DNA from: Misgurnus anguillicaudatus
Taxonomy: Eukaryota; Chordata; Actinopteri; Cypriniformes; Cobitidae
DNA length: 64,000 nt
Assembly (NCBI RefSeq): GCF_027580225.2
Contig: NC_073342.2
Span: 11,342,501 to 11,406,500 of the forward strand
Direction: 5' to 3'
Shown one piece after another: positions 58,128 to 64,000 of this stretch. A program made the translations under genes and the position numbers. The first letter of the stretch is position 1; every line of letters starts with the position of its first letter. Under the pieces are notes generated by a model. It saw nothing but the letters and a program-made list of their open reading frames with translations, was not told where the DNA came from and did not search any database.

Positions 58128-59319
58128 TAGGGGTCAAGCACCGAAGGTGCTGTGACACCTATTGGAATTGTTAGTATTATTATTATTATTATTCTGCTTC
58201 CTCTTCTTAGCCATTGGTGTCTATGGCAGCCCTATGAACCGTACATAGGAAAATGATGAAATTTGGCACAGTTGTAGAGGTGGTCCTGAAAAGTCAAGTG
58301 ACCAAAAATGGGGTCTCTAGAAGTAACTCTATAGCGCCACCATCAGCTCAAAAATTCAATGTTCAAATGGTTATAACTGCTGATCCGCTTGATCTATGAA
58401 AATTCTACTTAGTACACGTGATTGCTCTCCTCATGCTTGTTGTTTTTAATACCTTACAGTAAAACTCCACCCATTACAGTAGCTGCCATTTTGAAATGTA
58501 CAGTATTCCGTTTTTTCGCTACTCCTCCTTCAAATGTGGTTCAATTCTTATGAGATTTGGCACAGATGATCTTTGGAGTAAGCTGCATAGAAATGACCGA
58601 ACAGAATTTTGATTTTTATCTTTGTTCAAAAATAATAAATGCGCAAACTTAACGAGGTTGACACAAAAATGGTTCTGAAGCTGTAGCTCAGTCATTCTTT
58701 GATCAATTGACATGAAATTTTGTACACTTCATGTGGACCATGAACATGGGGTCCATGCCAAATTTGGTGACAGCGCCACCTATGGGTCATGAGATAATAA
58801 AATAGGCTATTTTTGCCCATAACTTCTAAACTGTTTGTCAGAAAATTATGATCTTGATGTCTATGGATTGCTTACCTCATGCCGCATCTGTTGATGTGTA
58901 TTATGCCGGGTTTGACCGAACCGCATGTCCGCCATTTTGAAATTTCACATAATATGTTATATTTTTTTAACTATTGGACATATCCGCACAAAAAATAGAA
59001 AGGAGCTTCGACATGATGTCCTGAAGGTACCTGGGAAGTCAGAGTACAGCGCCACCTAGGGGTTATAAACTATAACAGTTCTTATGGAACTGCTTATAAC
59101 TTTTGAATACTTTGTCTGATATTATATTTTTGCCATCTTTACTCTTGTTGCTCCGCACTGCAGTGGTTCTGCTCTGCATTTGCTTTGCTTCGGGTTCGGG
59201 CTCTGTATTGCGGGCTTTCTGCGCTTTGCGCATTTGCTGCGTCGTGCGGTTTTTGCTGTGCTTTGGGTGCTCATTGCGCTGAAGGTGCTTGACCCCGTAT
59301 CGCTGCTTGCAGCTATATT
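58128..59319 (+). mobile_element. Helentron-like copy B11, internally deleted
   Basis: Both ends are present, but after TTTGTCTGATATTA at 59124 the sequence jumps to TATTTTTGCCATCTTTACTC, omitting the tRNA-like modules and about 1 kb. It appears identical over its whole length to 62185-63375, 4,057 bp downstream. Confidence 0.75.
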
Positions 59320-60839
59320 GGTCATTGTTTCTGTTAGTAAATTTTTCTTCTTCCCCAATGGGAGTCTATGGCAGCCATATGAACCGTATGTAGGAAAATT
59401 ATGAAATTTGGCACAGTTGTAGTGGTGGTCATACATAGTCATGTGGCCAAAAATGGGGTCTCTAGCAGTAACTCTATAGCGCCACCATCAGCTCAAAAAT
59501 TAAATGTTCAAATGGTTATAACTTGTGATCCATTAGATCTATGAAAATTCTACTTAGTACACCTGATTGCTCTCATCCCACATATTGAATTTGATACATT
59601 ACAGTAAGACTCCTCCCATTACAGTAGCGGCAATTTTGAAATGTACAGTATTTCGTTTTTTCGCTACTCCTCCTTCAAATTTGGTTCAAATGTTATGAAA
59701 TTTGGCACAGGTGATCTTTGGAGTGAGTCGCATAGAAATGACCGAACAGAATTTTGATATTTTTCTTAATTCAAAAGTAATTAATGTGTGAACTTAACAA
59801 GGTTGACGCAAAATTGTTTCTGAAGCTGTATCTCGGTCATTCTTTGATCAATCGAAATGAAATTTGGTACACTTCATGTCAACCATGAACTGGGGGTCCA
59901 TGCCAAATTTGGTCACAGCGCCACCTATGGGTCATGAGATATGAAAAAAGGCTATTTTTGCACATAACTTCTGAATCATTCGTCTGATATATATATTCTT
60001 TGTGGAATTAGTTTCACTGGTTTATGCCGATCGCAACGATACCTGGTTTGTCATTTTCCAACATTCTTTTCATGTGTTATTTTAAAGCATATGGTAAATG
60101 ATCTTTTCGCTACTCCTTTTACAAATTTTGTTTATTTTATGCCAGGTTCTGCTCGTATAATGTTTGGAGCAATCCGCACAGAAATGACCGAACAGATTTT
60201 TAATATTCTGTTCTCTTTCTTAGAAATATTGCTCCAAAGTTGACCGTGCCTGTGATGTTGTCTATTTGTCATAGTTAATTACGGTATATTACATTTCATA
60301 GCGTTTTTGTTAAGATTGTTCTTCTTGTCTTCAACCTCACTTGAGCTTGTTGATTCTTATATACATTATATTTCTGTTATATCTGCTCTGCTGTGTCATT
60401 TCTGCATCTGTGGTGATTGGCATATGTCAATGCTTTCATCTCTGTACATGCTATTCTGCTGCCTCATTAACTGTGTCAACTAAATGGCGTATCATGTTAG
60501 TCACATGCACAGAGATTCTGAGTTCTTGGGTTCAAATCCCGCCTGGGGCAAGTTTTAATTTATTCTATTAAAGTTTTGTTCTTTCTCACCTATTCTTCTC
60601 GACCTGTCTGTAGTTCACATATGTTCTATTTTCGTCATGTTTTCTGTTGCTGCTCTGCACTGCGGTGGTTCTGATCGGTGATTGCTACGCTTTGGGTACT
60701 TGCTGCGCCTTGTGTTCTTGATTCACCTTGGGTGTTCAATGCGCATTGGGTCATTCATCCCTTCTATGTTGCTTGCTGTGCTTTGGGTGCTCATTGCGCT
60801 GAAGGTGCTTGGCCCCGAATCACTGCTTGCAGCTATATT
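59320..60839 (+). mobile_element. Helentron-like copy B12, truncated 5' tip
   Basis: It starts TTGGTCATTGTTTCTGTTAG like B9 and is nearly the same throughout. tRNA-like module at 60479-60542. 3' tip GGCCCCGAATCACTGC. Confidence 0.65.
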
Positions 60840-62184
60840 GGTCATTGTTTCTGTTAGTAAATTTTTCTTCTTCCCCAATGGGAGTCTATGGCAGCCCTAT
60901 GAACCGTATGTAGGAAAATGATGAAATTTGGCACAGTTGTAGTTTTGGTCATACATAGTCATGTGGCCAAAAATAGGGTCTCTAGCAATAACTCTATAGC
61001 GCCACCATTAGCTCAAAAATTTAATGTTCAAATGGTTATAACTGGTGATCCATTAGATCTATGAAAATTCTACTTCGTACACGTGATTGCTCTCATCCCG
61101 CTTATTGAATTTGATACTTTACAGTAAGACTCCTCCCATTACAGTATCGGCCATTTTGAAATGTACAGTATTTCGTTTTTTCGCTACTCCTCCTTCAAAT
61201 TCGGTTCAATTCTTATGAGATTTGGCACAGGTGATCTTTGGAGTGAGCCGCATAGAAATGACCGAACAGAATTTTGATATTTTTCTTTATTCAAAAGTAA
61301 TTAATGCATGAACTTAACGAGATTATTGCAAAATTGGTTCTGAAGCTGTATCTCGGTCATTCTTTGATCAATCGAGATGAAATTTGGTACACTTCATGTC
61401 GACTATGAACTGGGGGTCCATGCCAAATTTGGTGACAGCGCCACCTATGGGTCATGAGATAGGAAAAAGGGCTATTTTTGTGCATAACTTCTGAACCGTT
61501 TGTCAGAAAATTATGATCTTGGTGTCTACGTATTCCTTGGCTCATTCCACATCTGTCGATATGTATTATGCCGGGTTTGACCGAACCGCCTGTCAGCCAT
61601 TTTGAAATTTGTGTTAAATTGCTATAACTTTTGAAGTATCGGATATATCGGCAAAAAAATCGGTAGGGAGCTTCGGCAAGATGTCCTGAGGGTACCTGGG
61701 AAATCAGAGTACAGCGCCACCTATGGGTTATAAACTATAGCAGTTCTTATGGAACTGCTTATTACTTCTGAATTCTTTGTATGGCATGTAAGCTTTTTTC
61801 TGCTGCCACTTGAACTGTGTCTACCGAGTGGCGCATCTGCTAAGTCGTATGCATAGAGATCCTGAGTTTGTGGGTTTGAATCCCGTCTGAGGCAGGTGTT
61901 AATTTCTTCTATTAAAGTTTTGTTCTTTCCCACCTATTTTTCTTTACCTGTCTGTAGTTCACATATGTTCTATTTTTGCCATGTTTTCTGTTGCTGCTCT
62001 GCACTGCGGTGGTTCTGCTCTGTCATTGCTACGCTTTGGGTTCTTTGCGGTGCCTTGTGTTCTTGATGCACCTTGGGTGCTCAATGCGCCCTGGGTGATT
62101 GATACGTTGTATCTTTCTTGCTGTGCTTTGGGTGCTCATTGCGCTGATGGTGCTTGGCCCCGTATCGCTGCTTGCAGCTATATT
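60840..62184 (+). mobile_element. Helentron-like copy B13, truncated 5' tip
   Basis: Same TTGGTCATTGTTTCTG start, then a more diverged body with a different middle deletion. tRNA-like module at 61822-61889 (CCGAGTGGCGCATCTGC and GGGTTTGAATCCC). Confidence 0.65.
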
Positions 62185-63375
62185 TAGGGGTCAAGCACCG
62201 AAGGTGCTGTGACACCTATTGGAATTGTTAGTATTATTATTATTATTATTCTGCTTCCTCTTCTTAGCCATTGGTGTCTATGGCAGCCCTATGAACCGTA
62301 CATAGGAAAATGATGAAATTTGGCACAGTTGTAGAGGTGGTCCTGAAAAGTCAAGTGACCAAAAATGGGGTCTCTAGAAGTAACTCTATAGCGCCACCAT
62401 CAGCTCAAAAATTCAATGTTCAAATGGTTATAACTGCTGATCCGCTTGATCTATGAAAATTCTACTTAGTACACGTGATTGCTCTCCTCATGCTTGTTGT
62501 TTTTAATACCTTACAGTAAAACTCCACCCATTACAGTAGCTGCCATTTTGAAATGTACAGTATTCCGTTTTTTCGCTACTCCTCCTTCAAATGTGGTTCA
62601 ATTCTTATGAGATTTGGCACAGATGATCTTTGGAGTAAGCTGCATAGAAATGACCGAACAGAATTTTGATTTTTATCTTTGTTCAAAAATAATAAATGCG
62701 CAAACTTAACGAGGTTGACACAAAAATGGTTCTGAAGCTGTAGCTCAGTCATTCTTTGATCAATTGACATGAAATTTTGTACACTTCATGTGGACCATGA
62801 ACATGGGGTCCATGCCAAATTTGGTGACAGCGCCACCTATGGGTCATGAGATAATAAAATAGGCTATTTTTGCCCATAACTTCTAAACTGTTTGTCAGAA
62901 AATTATGATCTTGATGTCTATGGATTGCTTACCTCATGCCGCATCTGTTGATGTGTATTATGCCGGGTTTGACCGAACCGCATGTCCGCCATTTTGAAAT
63001 TTCACATAATATGTTATATTTTTTTAACTATTGGACATATCCGCACAAAAAATAGAAAGGAGCTTCGACATGATGTCCTGAAGGTACCTGGGAAGTCAGA
63101 GTACAGCGCCACCTAGGGGTTATAAACTATAACAGTTCTTATGGAACTGCTTATAACTTTTGAATACTTTGTCTGATATTATATTTTTGCCATCTTTACT
63201 CTTGTTGCTCCGCACTGCAGTGGTTCTGCTCTGCATTTGCTTTGCTTCGGGTTCGGGCTCTGTATTGCGGGCTTTCTGCGCTTTGCGCATTTGCTGCGTC
63301 GTGCGGTTTTTGCTGTGCTTTGGGTGCTCATTGCGCTGAAGGTGCTTGACCCCGTATCGCTGCTTGCAGCTATAT
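62185..63375 (+). mobile_element. Helentron-like copy B14, twin of B11
   Basis: Same ends, same internal deletion and same point variants as 58128-59319, which indicates a recent duplication and not an independent deletion. Confidence 0.75.
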
Positions 63376-64000
63376 TTATTATTATTCTGCGTCTTCTTCT
63401 TCTTAGCCATAGGCGTCTATGGCAGCCCTATGAACCGTACATAGGAAAATGATGAAATTTGGCACAGTTGTAGTGGTGGTCTTAAAAAGTCACGTGACCA
63501 AAAATGGGGTCTCTAGTACTAACTCTATAGCGCCACCAGCAGTGCAAATATTCAATGTTCAAATGGTTATAACTGCTGATCCGCTTGATCTATGAAAATT
63601 CTACTTAGTACACGTGATTGCTCTCCTCATGCTTGTTGTTTTTAATACCTTACAGTAAAACTCCACCCATTACAGTAGTGGCCATTTTGAAATGTACAGT
63701 ATTCTGTTTATTCGCTACTCCTCCTTCAAATTTGGTTCAATTGTTATGAAATTTGGCACAGGTGAACTTTGGAGTGAGCCGCACAGAAATGACCGAACAG
63801 AATTTTGATATTTATCTTTGTTCAAAAGTAATAAATGCGCAAACTTAACGAGGTTGACGCAAAAATGGTTCTGAAGCTGTATCTCGGTCATTCTTTGATC
63901 AATTGAAATGAAATTTGGTACACTTCATGTGGACCGTGAACTTGGGGTTCATGCCAAATTTGGTGACAACGCCACCTATGGGTCATGATATAGAAAAATA
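63376..64000 (+). mobile_element. Helentron-like copy B15, cut by window end
   Basis: It begins without a 5' tip in TTATTATTCTGCGTCTTC and then follows B10 almost base for base to the window edge. Confidence 0.65.

Noticed and set aside
39612..61889. Functional tRNA genes
   Set aside because: The T-arm and B-box are good, but I could not form a paired acceptor stem or anticodon stem in the examples examined.
38139..64000. Simple TIR transposons instead of rolling-circle elements
   Set aside because: The inverted repeat is not terminal at the 3' side, no fixed-length target duplication flanks the copies, and copies abut directly. Kept as the main alternative.

Overview
The window looks like teleost fish DNA, probably from a cypriniform. 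It has split exons with GT/AG borders, AATAAA signals, many hAT, Tc1 and short inverted-repeat elements of kinds common in cyprinid genomes, RLE-type and L2-type LINE pieces, and no operon-like organisation. Species was inferred, not tested. Only two gene-derived regions can be supported. Most of the remainder is mobile or tandem-repeat DNA.

Region 1-11 kb: a minus-strand end of the repeat family that dominates the right side (1-440), SINE and hAT scraps, and three related exon-like cassettes of one unidentified gene (1630-1701, 5809-5946, 6944-7188; the last carries the stop and is followed by AATAAA signals). Between the cassettes lie a 30/36-bp minisatellite with a regular 156-bp higher-order period (2.7-4.16 kb), a nested hAT pair, a second 30-bp minisatellite (4.78-5.05 kb) and several MITEs.

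Region 11.2-16.1 kb: the C-terminal ~60% of an L-fucose kinase gene (fcsk) on the plus strand, in twelve recognisable exons. It is very probably a pseudogene. It has three in-frame TGA codons in one exon, three frame disruptions, a changed glycine in the ATP-binding GHMP motif, and no recognisable N-terminal exons in the 11 kb upstream.

Region 16.4-22 kb: a broken 3' part of an RLE-type non-LTR retrotransposon (16.45-17.74 kb), then largely featureless AT-rich DNA with one weak candidate first exon.

Region 22-64 kb: two blocks of one repeat superfamily, minus-oriented at 22.0-34.7 kb and plus-oriented at 38.1-64 kb. Each element starts with a short sequence (GGGGTCAAGCACC in one branch, GGGCCCGAGCACC in the other). 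The inverted copy of that sequence lies not at the far end but about 25-30 bp inside it, followed by a small GCTGC-AA/TT-GCAGC hairpin. Copies abut head to tail, sit between T and T without a longer target duplication, and stack 5' ends on top of one another. I infer non-autonomous Helentron/Helitron2-like (HINE) rolling-circle elements. No Rep or helicase gene is visible. Plus-oriented copies carry 21 tRNA-like modules with B-box sequences, and several carry an 18-bp minisatellite. Between the blocks lies an island (34.7-38.1 kb) with an L2/CR1-type LINE split by a MITE and an RGG-rich open frame.
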